Positions 35,437-43,770 are shown, numbered from the stretch's first letter. The stretch is 64,000 bases of DNA from COE1 sp963596435 (GCA_963596435.1 CAVBMG010000005.1:12471-76470), one strand, 5' to 3'. Translations and numbers: made by a program. The notes: generated by a model from the letters alone, not told the origin.

Positions 35437-36561
35437 CTAATAATTTCCCAGTATCTTCATATTTCTGGTCTCTTCCCTCAGACCTCTCAGTGCATTTTTT
35501 ACAGCGCTGTCTTCCATATTACCCTCAAAATCCACAAAGAATCTGTATTCCCAGTTTCTTCCTTCCAATGGACGGGATTCGATCTTGGTCATATTCAGTC
35601 CATTATAGATCAGATGTGACAGGGCATGATAAAGAGCACCACTCTCATGATTCACTTCAAAACACAGACTGATCTTAGATGCATCTTTGGAAAATACTTT
35701 CTGATTGGTAATGATAATAAAACGGGTGGAATTCTCTTTCAAATCATTTACACCCTTCTCCAGAATCTCCAGACCATATACCTTAGCTGCATATTCGCTG
35801 GCAATGGCAGCTTCTGTCGGGTTCTTATCCTCTGCGACCTTCTGTGCAGCAAATGCATTGTTCTTCATACTGATCTGCTGCCATCCCTTCTCCTGTAGAT
35901 AATGGGCACTCTGCATCAGTGACTGTGCATGGGAATAGACTGTCTTAATATCGCTGATCTTCGTTCCCGCACAGCCAAGCAGACAATGATTAATAGGAAT
36001 AATCTGCTCACCTACGATATAATTCTCAAATTCCACCAGAAGGTCATATATCTCACTGACAATTCCTGCTGATGAATTCTCTATCGGCAATACTGCAAAA
36101 TCAGCGCTGCCCTCATCAATTGCCAGCATGGCATCCCTGAAGGTATCTACATGAAAGCAATTTACACCTTCTCCGAAATACTGAATCATGGCAGCCTGGG
36201 AATAGGCTCCCTCTGCTCCCTGAAATACCACTCTGCACTTGGATGTATCAAAATGATCTACCTTGGAAAAGGAAAGCTTGCCTACACTGTCATGCTCTGC
36301 CAGCAGTCTATACTGAAGCTTACGGCTCATTGCCATGATCTGTTCAAAAAGCTCCGTCACACCATAGGCATTGAACTCATTATGTGTCAATGCACTGACT
36401 GCTTCCAGCTTCTGCTTCTCACGCTCTTTATCAAAAACACGTTTACCAGTCTCTATCTTATATTCTGCGACCTGTCCGCAGACATCCATTCTTTTCTCAT
36501 ACAGCTCAACGATCTGCTTGTCAATTCCATCAAGCTCATTCCTCAATTCCAGTAAATCCAT
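35437..36561 (-). CDS. pheA: Bifunctional chorismate mutase/prephenate dehydratase
   Basis: 374 residues. Residues 1-90 are an AroQ-type chorismate mutase (LRNELDGIDKQIVELYEKRMDV, VFDKEREKQKL). Residues about 108-285 are prephenate dehydratase (VVFQGAEGAYSQAAM, PIENSSAGIVSEIYDLL, ENSTRFIIIT). Residues about 295-374 are an ACT domain with GALYHAL and IESRP, the phenylalanine-binding motifs, so feedback inhibition is expected. It converts chorismate to phenylpyruvate. A promoter lies 66-94 bp upstream; I see no T-box or Phe-rich leader. Confidence 0.97.
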   Translation of the reverse strand: MDLLELRNELDGIDKQIVELYEKRMDVCGQVAEYKIETGKRVFDKEREKQKLEAVSALTHNEFNAYGVTELFEQIMAMSRKLQYRLLAEHDSVGKLSFSKVDHFDTSKCRVVFQGAEGAYSQAAMIQYFGEGVNCFHVDTFRDAMLAIDEGSADFAVLPIENSSAGIVSEIYDLLVEFENYIVGEQIIPINHCLLGCAGTKISDIKTVYSHAQSLMQSAHYLQEKGWQQISMKNNAFAAQKVAEDKNPTEAAIASEYAAKVYGLEILEKGVNDLKENSTRFIIITNQKVFSKDASKISLCFEVNHESGALYHALSHLIYNGLNMTKIESRPLEGRNWEYRFFVDFEGNMEDSAVKNALRGLREETRNMKILGNY

Positions 36562-36626
36562 CTGTTATCTCCTCCTGATTAATGTACTCTTGAATGAAGC
36601 ATTCTGAGAGCACATAATATACATAG

Positions 36627-36655
36627 AGTATAACATCACTGTTCACTACGTTCAA
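36627..36655 (-). promoter_or_regulatory. pheA operon promoter
   Basis: On the minus strand TTGAAC (36650-36655) and TATACT (36627-36632) are 17 bp apart, upstream of pheA. Confidence 0.7.
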
Positions 36656-36681
36656 GTAATGGATAAAATACTGTAATCCTC

Positions 36682-36710
36682 TTTAAATTTGTCAGAATAT
36701 TCTGTATAAT
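36682..36710 (+). promoter_or_regulatory. DUF5050 gene promoter with an internal palindrome
   Basis: TTTAAA (36682-36687) and TATAAT (36705-36710) are 17 bp apart. The spacer contains the perfect 12-bp palindrome CAGAATATTCTG (36693-36704), placed where a repressor would block polymerase. Confidence 0.6.
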
Positions 36711-36736
36711 AATAGGTAATTAAGGGGGCAACTATC

Positions 36737-37768
36737 ATGAAGAGAAAAGTTATTACTATTTTGTCCATTCTAGGTATTGCAGCATTATGCATCGGTACTG
36801 CTGTTGCAATCTCATTCAGTCATAAAATCAAATTAAATCCGGATTACGTTGTGGGCAACACCGCCGGCAACTTATATAATGGGGGAACCTTCTGCGAAGA
36901 TGATAACTATGTCTATTTCGCCAACGCCTACGACAACGGTGCTCTTTACCGCATGCGTCCTGATGAATCAGACATGAAGAAGCTTATATCTACTCAGGTA
37001 AGCAGTATTAATTCAGGCGGCGATTACCTGTATTATTATCAGCAAAGTGTTGGTTCCGGTGAAGGCTTCGGCTACATGTTCAATGCAACAGGTATCTATC
37101 GTGTATCCAAGAAAAATCCTGCCAAAAACACCTGCCTGGATAAAATATATGGAAGCAACGTAGTATTAAGTGGCAACTCCTTATACTATAATGTTTCTGC
37201 TGAGGATGGCACCTTTTTGATGGCAAAAAGCACAGATGGTAAAAGTTCCCAGACTATTCTGACGAACCCTATTCTCCCCGCCTGTGTTGACAATAACACT
37301 CTTTACTATCAGAATACCAAGACAGACCTGCATCTTATGGGTGTCAATACCTTAAACAATCGGGTATTTCAGGTATCTTCTGAAGATATTTATATGCCTA
37401 TTGTAGAAGGCAACACGCTTTATGGTATAGACATTCATAACAATTACGCTTTGATCCGTATGGATCTGACCACTGGGGAAAAGACAACTCTGGATGATAC
37501 AAGGACTGATATGCTCAATGTCTCACCACAATATATCTACTATCAGACATCAGGCGATAATCCACAGTTCAAGCGTATTTCCAAGGATGGTTCTTATATG
37601 GAAGTAATTGCTGATGGTGCATACAATACTATCCAGACCACTTCCCAATATGTCTATTTTCTGAAATTTGGAAGCAGTGTTCCTGTGTACAGAATCCCTC
37701 TGGACGGAGCAATTGACATTTCCACTTTCGATGCAGCACTACAGGCTGCTGCCCAACAGAATAAATAA
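36737..37768 (+). CDS. DUF5050-domain exported or membrane-anchored protein
   Basis: 343 residues. An N-terminal signal or anchor (KRKVITILSILGIAALCIGTAVAISF) lacks a lipobox Cys in the right place. The rest is a run of beta-propeller-like repeats of about 45 residues: DDNYVYFANAYDNGALYRMRPDES, GDYLYYYQQ, GNSLYYNVSAEDG, NNTLYYQNTKTDLHLMGV, PQYIYYQTSGDNPQFKRISKDGS and SQYVYFLKFGSSVPVYRIPLDG. This matches DUF5050 surface proteins. The function is unknown; extracellular or wall location is likely. It is a monocistronic unit closed by a terminator. Confidence 0.85.
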   Translation: MKRKVITILSILGIAALCIGTAVAISFSHKIKLNPDYVVGNTAGNLYNGGTFCEDDNYVYFANAYDNGALYRMRPDESDMKKLISTQVSSINSGGDYLYYYQQSVGSGEGFGYMFNATGIYRVSKKNPAKNTCLDKIYGSNVVLSGNSLYYNVSAEDGTFLMAKSTDGKSSQTILTNPILPACVDNNTLYYQNTKTDLHLMGVNTLNNRVFQVSSEDIYMPIVEGNTLYGIDIHNNYALIRMDLTTGEKTTLDDTRTDMLNVSPQYIYYQTSGDNPQFKRISKDGSYMEVIADGAYNTIQTTSQYVYFLKFGSSVPVYRIPLDGAIDISTFDAALQAAAQQNK

Positions 37769-37777
37769 AAATAACAC

Positions 37778-37824
37778 GACCGGTCTTGTATGTATATTTC
37801 ATGCAAAACCGGTCATACTGTTTT
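37778..37824 (+). terminator. Terminator after the DUF5050 gene
   Basis: GACCGGT (37778-37784) and ACCGGTC (37808-37814) with inner TTG.ATG/CAT.CAA pairing form a long stem, followed by ATACTGTTTTTA. It ends directly at the start of the next coding region. Confidence 0.75.
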
Positions 37825-37825
37825 T

Positions 37826-38251
37826 ATGAATCATAAATCAAATTCTTTTCTTAACAACTTCATAAAATGCGGTATTGCAGGATGGTGTCTGGAGATTCTC
37901 TTTACCGCCTCCATGGCACTACGCAGGCGTGAAATGACCCTAAAAGGCACTACTTCCATCTGGATGTTTCCCATTTACGGCTCCATGGCATTATTACGAC
38001 CTTTCTTTCTACGAATGCAGAAATTGACCTTTCCAGTTCGTGGATGTATCTATGCCCTTATGATCTTTGCCGGCGAATTTTTAAGTGGACGTCTTTTACA
38101 GAAGCATCGCCTGTGTCCCTGGGATTACGCCAGACATCATTGGAATATTCAGGGTATCATACGCCTGGACTTCTTCCCCTACTGGTTTGCCACCGGACTT
38201 TTCTTCGAGAAACTGCTTACCGAGAAACCATCCAACCAATCTAAGGGCTGA
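37826..38251 (+). CDS. Putative ABC-transporter type IV membrane protein (CmpB-like)
   Basis: 141 residues from the ATG at 37826. It has three or four hydrophobic segments and the ABC_trans_CmpB signature KCGIAGWCLEILFT, GTTSIWMFPIYGSMAL, GCIYALMIFAGEFLSGRLLQKHRLCPWDYA and IIRLDFFPYWFATGLFFEKL. The family is of unknown function despite its name. No Shine-Dalgarno is visible: the coding region begins immediately after the preceding terminator U-run. The start is therefore uncertain. Confidence 0.75.
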   Translation: MNHKSNSFLNNFIKCGIAGWCLEILFTASMALRRREMTLKGTTSIWMFPIYGSMALLRPFFLRMQKLTFPVRGCIYALMIFAGEFLSGRLLQKHRLCPWDYARHHWNIQGIIRLDFFPYWFATGLFFEKLLTEKPSNQSKG

Positions 38252-38293
38252 ATTATACCGCACTCCCTGCTCCACTTCTCAGGGTTTAAAAAA

Positions 38294-38314
38294 GGAGAGG
38301 GCATTCCCCTCTCC
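38294..38314 (-). terminator. Terminator of the PH-domain gene
   Basis: GGAGAGGG and CCCTCTCC form an 8-bp stem with a 5-nt loop, followed on the minus strand by TTTTTT. Confidence 0.85.
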
Positions 38315-38330
38315 AAATTGCACTATGCAT

Positions 38331-38702
38331 TTAGTTATCAATATCAAAATCTGAACCATCAACACCGATATCCAGTGTGTTCATTGTTCTGCGCTTTCTT
38401 CTTGCTACCTCTGACTGCTCCAGAATGAAGTCCTTGATAGCTCTTGCATTCTTAATATGCGCCATAACAAGCTGTGGACTGGTCGTATCACCTGTATAAC
38501 AGACAATTGTACCCAAGCCAAATATTCTCTCCCACAGAGAAGTCTTCAATGTCACATCCTGTACCTTGTACATATAGCAGTCATTCTCTTCCTTGCTCAG
38601 GAATCCCGTATCTACAGTAATGACCTCTTCTTTTACCGTGTATATTGTAAAAGTAAACGGCAGTCCAAAAAATACCCATCTCTTTCGCTCTCTAAATTCC
38701 AT
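38331..38702 (-). CDS. Small bacterial PH-domain protein
   Basis: 123 residues from the ATG at 38702, which lies 6 nt after AGGAGG. The fold reads FRERKRWVFFGLPFTFTIYTVKEEVITVDTGFLSKEENDCYMYKVQDVTLKTSLWERIFGLGTIVCYTGD in pieces, with alternating strands and the final amphipathic helix NARAIKDFILEQSEVARRKRR, as in bPH2/DUF304 domains. There is no membrane segment, unlike many YdbS-type proteins. An acidic tail ends VDGSDFDIDN. The role is unknown. Confidence 0.8.
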   Translation of the reverse strand: MEFRERKRWVFFGLPFTFTIYTVKEEVITVDTGFLSKEENDCYMYKVQDVTLKTSLWERIFGLGTIVCYTGDTTSPQLVMAHIKNARAIKDFILEQSEVARRKRRTMNTLDIGVDGSDFDIDN

Positions 38703-38804
38703 CTTTATCCTCCTACTCTGCATGACCTATGGTCTCTGTTTTTTCTTACGTATAGTATAACATAAAATTTAGAAATGTCCTATTCATAAAATATAATTTT
38801 TCCA

Positions 38805-38833
38805 TTGCAAGCACACTCAAGATATGCTATGAT
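38805..38833 (+). promoter_or_regulatory. pyrBI promoter
   Basis: TTGCAA (38805-38810) and TATGAT (38828-38833) are 17 bp apart, about 40 bp before the leader-peptide ATG. Confidence 0.7.
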
Positions 38834-38880
38834 AGCACAAGTGAGTGAATTTATATAAACGATTAAGAAGGAGTAAGACC

Positions 38881-39081
38881 ATGGCTGTATCAATGAGCGA
38901 GGATAAGTATATCGACGTATTTCATCCGATAGCCACATTATTTCCTTTTTTCATTTTCAGACATTTCACTTTTTATATTGGTAATTTTTCAAGAAGAGAA
39001 GATATCTCTTCTTTTCTTTTGCCAAAAATTCGTAACGATTCTAAGGAGGTTTTCTATGAGACATTTAATGAGTCCGCTTGA
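38881..39081 (+). CDS. Candidate PyrL-like leader peptide of pyrBI
   Basis: 66 codons with a good RBS (AAGAAGGAG) 8 nt before the ATG. The peptide contains ATLFPFFIFRHFTFYIGNF because its message has runs of U (CCTTTTTTC, TTTTTATATTG, AATTTTTC). An intrinsic terminator lies inside the ORF, and the ORF ends 26 bp inside pyrB. This is the layout of the E. coli pyrL attenuator, where low UTP slows RNA polymerase at U tracts and lets the ribosome prevent termination. I find no PyrR-type anti-antiterminator. The role is inferred from layout. Confidence 0.65.
   Translation: MAVSMSEDKYIDVFHPIATLFPFFIFRHFTFYIGNFSRREDISSFLLPKIRNDSKEVFYETFNESA
38991..39020 (+). terminator. pyrBI attenuator
   Basis: AAGAAGAG (38991-38998) and CTCTTCTT (39006-39013) form a stem followed by TTCTTTT. 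It lies within the leader ORF, 36 bp before the pyrB start. Confidence 0.7.
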
Positions 39082-39976
39082 TTTCTCTGTGGAGGAGCTT
39101 GACAAGTTATTCACACTTGCCAGTGACATCGAACACAATCCCGCTAAATATGCGCATGCCTGCGCCGGTAAAAAGCTTGCTACATGCTTTTATGAGCCAA
39201 GCACACGTACCAGACTGAGCTTTGAAGCTGCCATGCTTAACCTGGGCGGCAGTGTCCTCGGTTTCTCAGATGCCAACTGTTCTTCCGCATCCAAAGGTGA
39301 AAGCGTATCCGATACCATTCGTGTTATCTCCTGTTTTGCAGATATCTGCGCTATGCGTCATCCCAAAGAAGGTGCTCCTATGGTAGCAGCCTCCCATTCT
39401 GGAATACCGGTCATCAATGCCGGTGATGGTGGACATCAGCATCCTACCCAGACTCTGACCGACCTGATGACGATCAAATCCTTAAAAGGCAGACTGAATC
39501 ATTTCACAATCGGTCTGTGCGGTGATCTGAAGTTTGGTCGTACCGTGCATTCCCTGATCAATGCACTGGTTCGTTATGATGACGTCCGTTTCATCTTCAT
39601 CTCTCCAGATGAATTGAAGGTTCCCGAGTATGTCACAGAAATGCTTCATGAAAAAGGCATTCCTTATGAAGAAGTGACCAGACTTGAAGATGTTATGCCT
39701 GAACTTGATATTCTCTATATGACCCGTGTTCAGAAAGAGCGTTTCTTCAACGAAGAAGATTACGTTCGTCTGAAAGACTTCTACGTTCTCAACAAAGAGA
39801 AAATGGAAATGGCAAAGCAGGACATGATCGTGCTCCATCCCCTTCCACGTGTCAATGAGATTTCTGTTGAAGTAGATGATGATCCAAGAGCAGCATACTT
39901 CCGTCAGGTACAATACGGCGTATATGTCAGAATGGCACTGCTGTTGACTTTATTAGAGATTCATGTAGAAGAGTAG
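39056..39976 (+). CDS. pyrB: Aspartate carbamoyltransferase, catalytic subunit
   Basis: 306 residues from the ATG at 39056, 6 nt after AAGGAGG. The carbamoyl-phosphate loop FYEPSTRTRLSFEAAM is intact, followed by the 80s loop (SSASKGESVSDT), MRHPKEGAP, GDGGHQHPTQTLTDLMT, GDLKFGRTVHS, MTRVQKERF and HPLPRVNEIS. It condenses carbamoyl phosphate with aspartate, the first committed step of pyrimidine synthesis. pyrI follows 11 bp later, so the enzyme is the allosteric two-subunit type. Confidence 0.98.
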   Translation: MRHLMSPLDFSVEELDKLFTLASDIEHNPAKYAHACAGKKLATCFYEPSTRTRLSFEAAMLNLGGSVLGFSDANCSSASKGESVSDTIRVISCFADICAMRHPKEGAPMVAASHSGIPVINAGDGGHQHPTQTLTDLMTIKSLKGRLNHFTIGLCGDLKFGRTVHSLINALVRYDDVRFIFISPDELKVPEYVTEMLHEKGIPYEEVTRLEDVMPELDILYMTRVQKERFFNEEDYVRLKDFYVLNKEKMEMAKQDMIVLHPLPRVNEISVEVDDDPRAAYFRQVQYGVYVRMALLLTLLEIHVEE

Positions 39977-39987
39977 GAGGTCACATC

Positions 39988-40422
39988 ATGTTAAATGTAG
40001 GTAAAATTGAAGAAGGTTTCGTTCTGGATCACATCAAGGCAGGTAAAAGCCTGAGTATCTATAAGCATTTAGGACTGGACAAGCTGGATTGTACAGTTGC
40101 TATCATCAAGAATGCCAAGAGTGGCAAGATGGGTAAAAAGGATATTCTCAAGGTAGAATGTGACATCAACACTCTTAATCTTGACATTTTGGGATTTATT
40201 GACCACAATATCACCGTCAATGTCATCAAAAATTCAGAAATCGTGCAGAAACGTCAGCTCACTCTGCCCCGTGAAATCAAGAATGTGCTGAAATGCAAGA
40301 ATCCACGTTGTATCACCTCTATTGAACAGGAGCTTCCTCATATCTTCGTTCTTACTGATGAAGAAAAGGAAGTATACCGTTGCAAATACTGCGAAGAGAA
40401 ATACAGCAGTGCTGATTTATAG
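39988..40422 (+). CDS. pyrI: Aspartate carbamoyltransferase, regulatory subunit
   Basis: 144 residues. The N-terminal allosteric domain (EEGFVLDHIKAGKSLSIYKHLGL) binds nucleotides. The C-terminal zinc domain has Cys residues in CKNPRC and CKYCE. It joins PyrB trimers and transmits CTP or UTP inhibition. RBS GGAGGT precedes the ATG. It is co-transcribed with pyrB. Confidence 0.98.
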   Translation: MLNVGKIEEGFVLDHIKAGKSLSIYKHLGLDKLDCTVAIIKNAKSGKMGKKDILKVECDINTLNLDILGFIDHNITVNVIKNSEIVQKRQLTLPREIKNVLKCKNPRCITSIEQELPHIFVLTDEEKEVYRCKYCEEKYSSADL

Positions 40423-40438
40423 AATTGTTATAGAATAA

Positions 40439-40481
40439 AAAATGCAGATACCAGAGAGCAATTCCAGGTATCTGCATTTTT
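40439..40481. terminator. Bidirectional terminator after pyrI
   Basis: AATGCAGATACC and GGTATCTGCATT, extended by A and T runs, form a stem of at least 12 bp with a 14-nt loop between the convergent pyrI and CobW-like genes. Confidence 0.9.
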
Positions 40482-40500
40482 ATTTTTCACATAAATATAG

Positions 40501-41433
40501 TTAGTTGAAGCTTACTACTTCATCCTTTGGCTTCTTGGTCGGTACAACACTGACTGCATGAAGAACAGGTCCTTCACCATTATAGTCCTTCCAGAACTCC
40601 TGATGAACGGTAGCGGTTACTTCTACCCACTCTTTATTCGTCAATTCTGTACTCTTATCATATTTGCAGGCATAGCCCAGAAAAGCCATATCCTCTGCAC
40701 AACATGTCATCGCCATTCTACCCGGTACGAAATAATCTGTACTTCCATCCTTTGGTCTTAACACCATAGCCTTGAACTTGATTGTCTTACCAATATATCG
40801 GCTCAGATTGTCCATTGCATCCAGATACCAGATACCATAAGCATACGTATCCAGATCAATCACCGGCTGTTTCAGATCAAATGGCAGATCTTCCTCCAGA
40901 ATCTGATTGATTTCTCCATCTTTGTCTTCAAAAACAACATCTGCTGTAGGATTTACAGCCTTGATATTACGTTTGAAATTGCCTAACTGTTCATTTAATC
41001 CATCACAACGGTTAAAGATGATCAGCTCTGATTTCCTGATCTGTTCAGCCAGCAGAGACTTCATATTTGTATAGTAATTCTGGAATGTAGCGCCATTGAT
41101 CGTCGTGATCTGCTGCTCTACTGTCCAGTGCCATGGCAGCTTCATATTCTTGCAGTTCCACATACCATTATATTCAATTACAATACGTTCTGGCTTATAT
41201 TTCTTCTCCAGCTCGATCAGATTCTCCGGTGTGAAGTTCTCTTCTTCATCAATGACTTCCATAACCGTTCTGCTTTTGCGAAGCAGAACCTCTTCGTATT
41301 CTACTTCACCTTCCTCGCAGACGATTAACAATGTCTTTCCTCTGATCTGAAAATATGGCTGTGAAAGTGTATAAGTGATAAATTCTGTTTTGCCACTTTC
41401 CAAAAATCCATTGATAATATAAACGGGCTTCAT
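40501..41433 (-). CDS. CobW-like GTPase fused to a TIGR03943/DUF1980-like C-terminal domain
   Basis: 310 residues. The N-terminal half is a CobW/G3E GTPase with a modified P-loop (INGFLESGKTEFI), IVIEYNGMW at the usual EPSG position, and LIIFNRCDGL for NKxD. Residues about 205-300 resemble the C-terminal domain of YcgQ/TIGR03943 proteins (IGKTIKFKAMVLRPKDG, YFVPGRMAMTCCAEDMAFLGYACKY), with a Cys-Cys pair that could bind metal. It lies 21 bp downstream of a His-rich CobW GTPase. The pair probably handles zinc or another transition metal. The fusion is read from the sequence; the metal is inferred. Confidence 0.75.
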   Translation of the reverse strand: MKPVYIINGFLESGKTEFITYTLSQPYFQIRGKTLLIVCEEGEVEYEEVLLRKSRTVMEVIDEEENFTPENLIELEKKYKPERIVIEYNGMWNCKNMKLPWHWTVEQQITTINGATFQNYYTNMKSLLAEQIRKSELIIFNRCDGLNEQLGNFKRNIKAVNPTADVVFEDKDGEINQILEEDLPFDLKQPVIDLDTYAYGIWYLDAMDNLSRYIGKTIKFKAMVLRPKDGSTDYFVPGRMAMTCCAEDMAFLGYACKYDKSTELTNKEWVEVTATVHQEFWKDYNGEGPVLHAVSVVPTKKPKDEVVSFN

Positions 41434-41454
41434 ATTTTTCCTCTATCCTATTTC

Positions 41455-42666
41455 TTATTTTGTAAACAATGCTTTCAGATTGTCCTCGTTCAGCTTGGAA
41501 CCAATCACACAGATCTTGCCTGTTACTTCAGGTGCTCCTGTTCTGACATTGCTCTCTTCCGGTACATAGTCAAAATTGATCCATGTTCCATCATTAGAAG
41601 GAAGCATGCCTTTTGCACGAAGGATTACGCCGTAAGTATCTGCATCATCCAGCTTTTTAAGGATTGTCTCGATCTCATCCTTTGTATAGGCTGTTGGTGT
41701 CTCCATACCCCAGCTTGTGAAGATCTCATCTGCATGATGATGGTGATGATGCTCATGGTCGTGATCGTGGTCATGGCAGCCACATGTGCAGTTCTCATCA
41801 TGCTCGTCATGGTCATGATGATGCTCGTGATCATGATGGTGTTCATGTTCCTCGTCATGATCGTGATGATGCTCCTCATGGTCATGGTGATGATGTTCAT
41901 GCTCGTCCTCCTCATGGTCGTGGTGATGATGATGCTCATGCTCGTCCTCATCCTCGTCATGGTCGTGATCATGGCAGCCACATGTGCAGTCCTCACCATG
42001 GTCATGATGATGATGCTCATGTTCATCATGAAGCTTGGCAACCTCTTCCATCAGTTCAGCTTCCAGATCCTTGGCATTCTCAATTGTCTCCAGAATCTTC
42101 TTACCATCCAGTTCATCCCATGGAGTTGTGATAACAGTTGCCTTGCTGTTATGCTCACGGATGATCTCCAGTGCTGCATTCAGCTTGCTTTCACTGATAT
42201 CTGCAGTTCTGCTCAGGATAATCGTACCTGCATGCTCGATCTGATTTAAGAAGAACTCACCAAAATTCTTTGCATACATCTTGCACTTATTTGCATCAAC
42301 AACTACAACTGCGCTGTTAAGCTGTACATCTACGTCAGATTTTACATTCTGTACAGCCTTCATAACATCTGAGAGCTTACCTACACCTGATGGCTCGATC
42401 AGGATTCTCTCAGGATGATACTTATCCAGTACTTCTGCCAGAGAAGTTCCGAAATCACCTACTAAAGAACAGCAGATACATCCAGAATTCATTTCCTTAA
42501 TTTCTACACCGGCTTCCTTTAAAAAGCCGCCATCAATACCAATTTCACCAAATTCATTTTCAATCAGCACTACTTTAGAAGCATCCATTGCCTCTTTCAG
42601 TAATTTCTTGATCAAAGTTGTTTTACCAGCTCCTAAGAAACCGGAAAAAATATCTATTTTCGTCAT
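41455..42666 (-). CDS. His-rich CobW/G3E-family metallochaperone GTPase
   Basis: 403 residues from the ATG at 42666, preceded by AGGAGG; the longer frame lacks an RBS. It has P-loop FSGFLGAGKTTLIKK, the metal motif GCICCSL, EPSGVGK and LSRTAD. Between about residues 215 and 315 is an exceptional His/Asp/Glu tract with dozens of histidines and two DCTCGCHDHDH/NCTCGCHDHDH motifs, each holding three Cys within it. The CobW C-terminal domain follows (DADTYGVILRAKGMLPS). Such proteins deliver zinc to client enzymes under scarcity. No clear Zur box was identified upstream. Confidence 0.9.
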   Translation of the reverse strand: MTKIDIFSGFLGAGKTTLIKKLLKEAMDASKVVLIENEFGEIGIDGGFLKEAGVEIKEMNSGCICCSLVGDFGTSLAEVLDKYHPERILIEPSGVGKLSDVMKAVQNVKSDVDVQLNSAVVVVDANKCKMYAKNFGEFFLNQIEHAGTIILSRTADISESKLNAALEIIREHNSKATVITTPWDELDGKKILETIENAKDLEAELMEEVAKLHDEHEHHHHDHGEDCTCGCHDHDHDEDEDEHEHHHHHDHEEDEHEHHHHDHEEHHHDHDEEHEHHHDHEHHHDHDEHDENCTCGCHDHDHDHEHHHHHHADEIFTSWGMETPTAYTKDEIETILKKLDDADTYGVILRAKGMLPSNDGTWINFDYVPEESNVRTGAPEVTGKICVIGSKLNEDNLKALFTK

Positions 42667-42793
42667 GATAAAAAACCTCCTATCAATTATTTGACTAAAA
42701 CTATAAAAATAATCTTCCAAAATATTATGGTATCACAATTGGCTTAAAAAACCAATAGTTCTAAGTATTAAAAGTTCATGAAAACTAACCGTC

Positions 42794-43729
42794 TTATGCT
42801 TCTTCTGTATTCTGCTTCTTATTCACAATATAGATTCCCGCACATACAAGTGCCAATGCCACAACACAGATGATTCCCACATTGTCTGATTCTTTCAGAA
42901 ATATAGCTGACAGAATCACTCCAAACACAGGATTCATGAACCCGAACACAGTAACTCTTGATACGGGATTGTACTTTAACAATATACCCCATAAAGAATA
43001 TGCCACCGCAGAGATTACCGCAAGATATAACAGCATGGCAATTCCTGCCGGCGTAATTACCTCCAGTCTGCCTCCCATAAGAAGACCGCATATTACCATG
43101 ATCAGACCACCCACTACGAACTGATATCCACTCAGCGTAACCGGATTTTCTTCCTGTGAATATCTTTTGATCATGACAGAGGAAAAGGCATAGGCAATCG
43201 TAGACAACACAATAAATCCATCACCCGTAAATGTAAATGCCATATCAATTCCACCTGTTATATTGACCAGTACAACTCCTGCAAAACCAATCAGACAGCC
43301 TGCCATCTTTCTTGTTGTCAATCTCTCCTGATGGAAGATGAGACTTGCCACCAGAATCGAGATAAATACATTGACACCTTCTATGATAGACGCCTTTACC
43401 CCTGACGTGTTTGCAAGTCCTATATAGAAAAACAAATATTGTGCTACAGTCTGAAGCATGCACAACTTTGCGATTTTTCCCCATGAATTTTTCTTCGGCA
43501 CCAGAATCCTGTGGTTCAATACACTTCCTATGATAATAGCCAGAATTCCTGCCAATGTGAATCTACAGCCTGCAAACAGAATCTGTGTTGCAGTAGCTCC
43601 AGACGGTATTTCAAACAATTGATATCCTATTTTAATACAGGGAAAAGCACTTCCCCACAATGCACAGCACAATAGTGCGCCAAGCCATACCACTACTGTC
43701 CTGGTCATTAACTGCTCTTTTGTTTTCAT
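42794..43729 (-). CDS. DMT-superfamily (EamA) transporter
   Basis: 311 residues from the ATG at 43729; GAGG, the RBS, contains the earlier in-frame ATG. There are ten hydrophobic segments in two EamA halves (WLGALLCCALWGSAFPCIKIGYQL at the start; GDGFIVLSTIAYAFSSVMIKRYS opening the second half). WGILLKYNPVSRVTVFGFMNPVFGV is typical of the second half. It probably exports a small metabolite or amino acid; the substrate is unknown. It is monocistronic and follows the terminator of the HPr-like gene. Confidence 0.88.
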   Translation of the reverse strand: MKTKEQLMTRTVVVWLGALLCCALWGSAFPCIKIGYQLFEIPSGATATQILFAGCRFTLAGILAIIIGSVLNHRILVPKKNSWGKIAKLCMLQTVAQYLFFYIGLANTSGVKASIIEGVNVFISILVASLIFHQERLTTRKMAGCLIGFAGVVLVNITGGIDMAFTFTGDGFIVLSTIAYAFSSVMIKRYSQEENPVTLSGYQFVVGGLIMVICGLLMGGRLEVITPAGIAMLLYLAVISAVAYSLWGILLKYNPVSRVTVFGFMNPVFGVILSAIFLKESDNVGIICVVALALVCAGIYIVNKKQNTEEA

Positions 43730-43770
43730 ATTAATCCTCATTTCTGCGCAGCATCAAATTTGTCGTGTAA

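Noticed and set aside
36562..36736. T-box or Phe leader peptide ahead of pheA
   Set aside because: No T-box TGG-containing bulge, no Phe-rich ORF and no terminator between promoter and start.
38834..39055. PyrR-binding anti-antiterminator in the pyrBI leader
   Set aside because: The expected conserved PyrR loop was not found; the leader-ORF arrangement fits better.
40501..41433. Cobalamin-biosynthesis protein CobW sensu stricto
   Set aside because: No cobalamin gene is nearby and the C-terminal domain is of the TIGR03943 type.
41734..42249. Long plus-strand frame rich in Met and Val opposite the CobW gene
   Set aside because: It is the reverse reading of His and Asp codons (ATG, GTG, ATC) in the His-rich tract and has no RBS or promoter.
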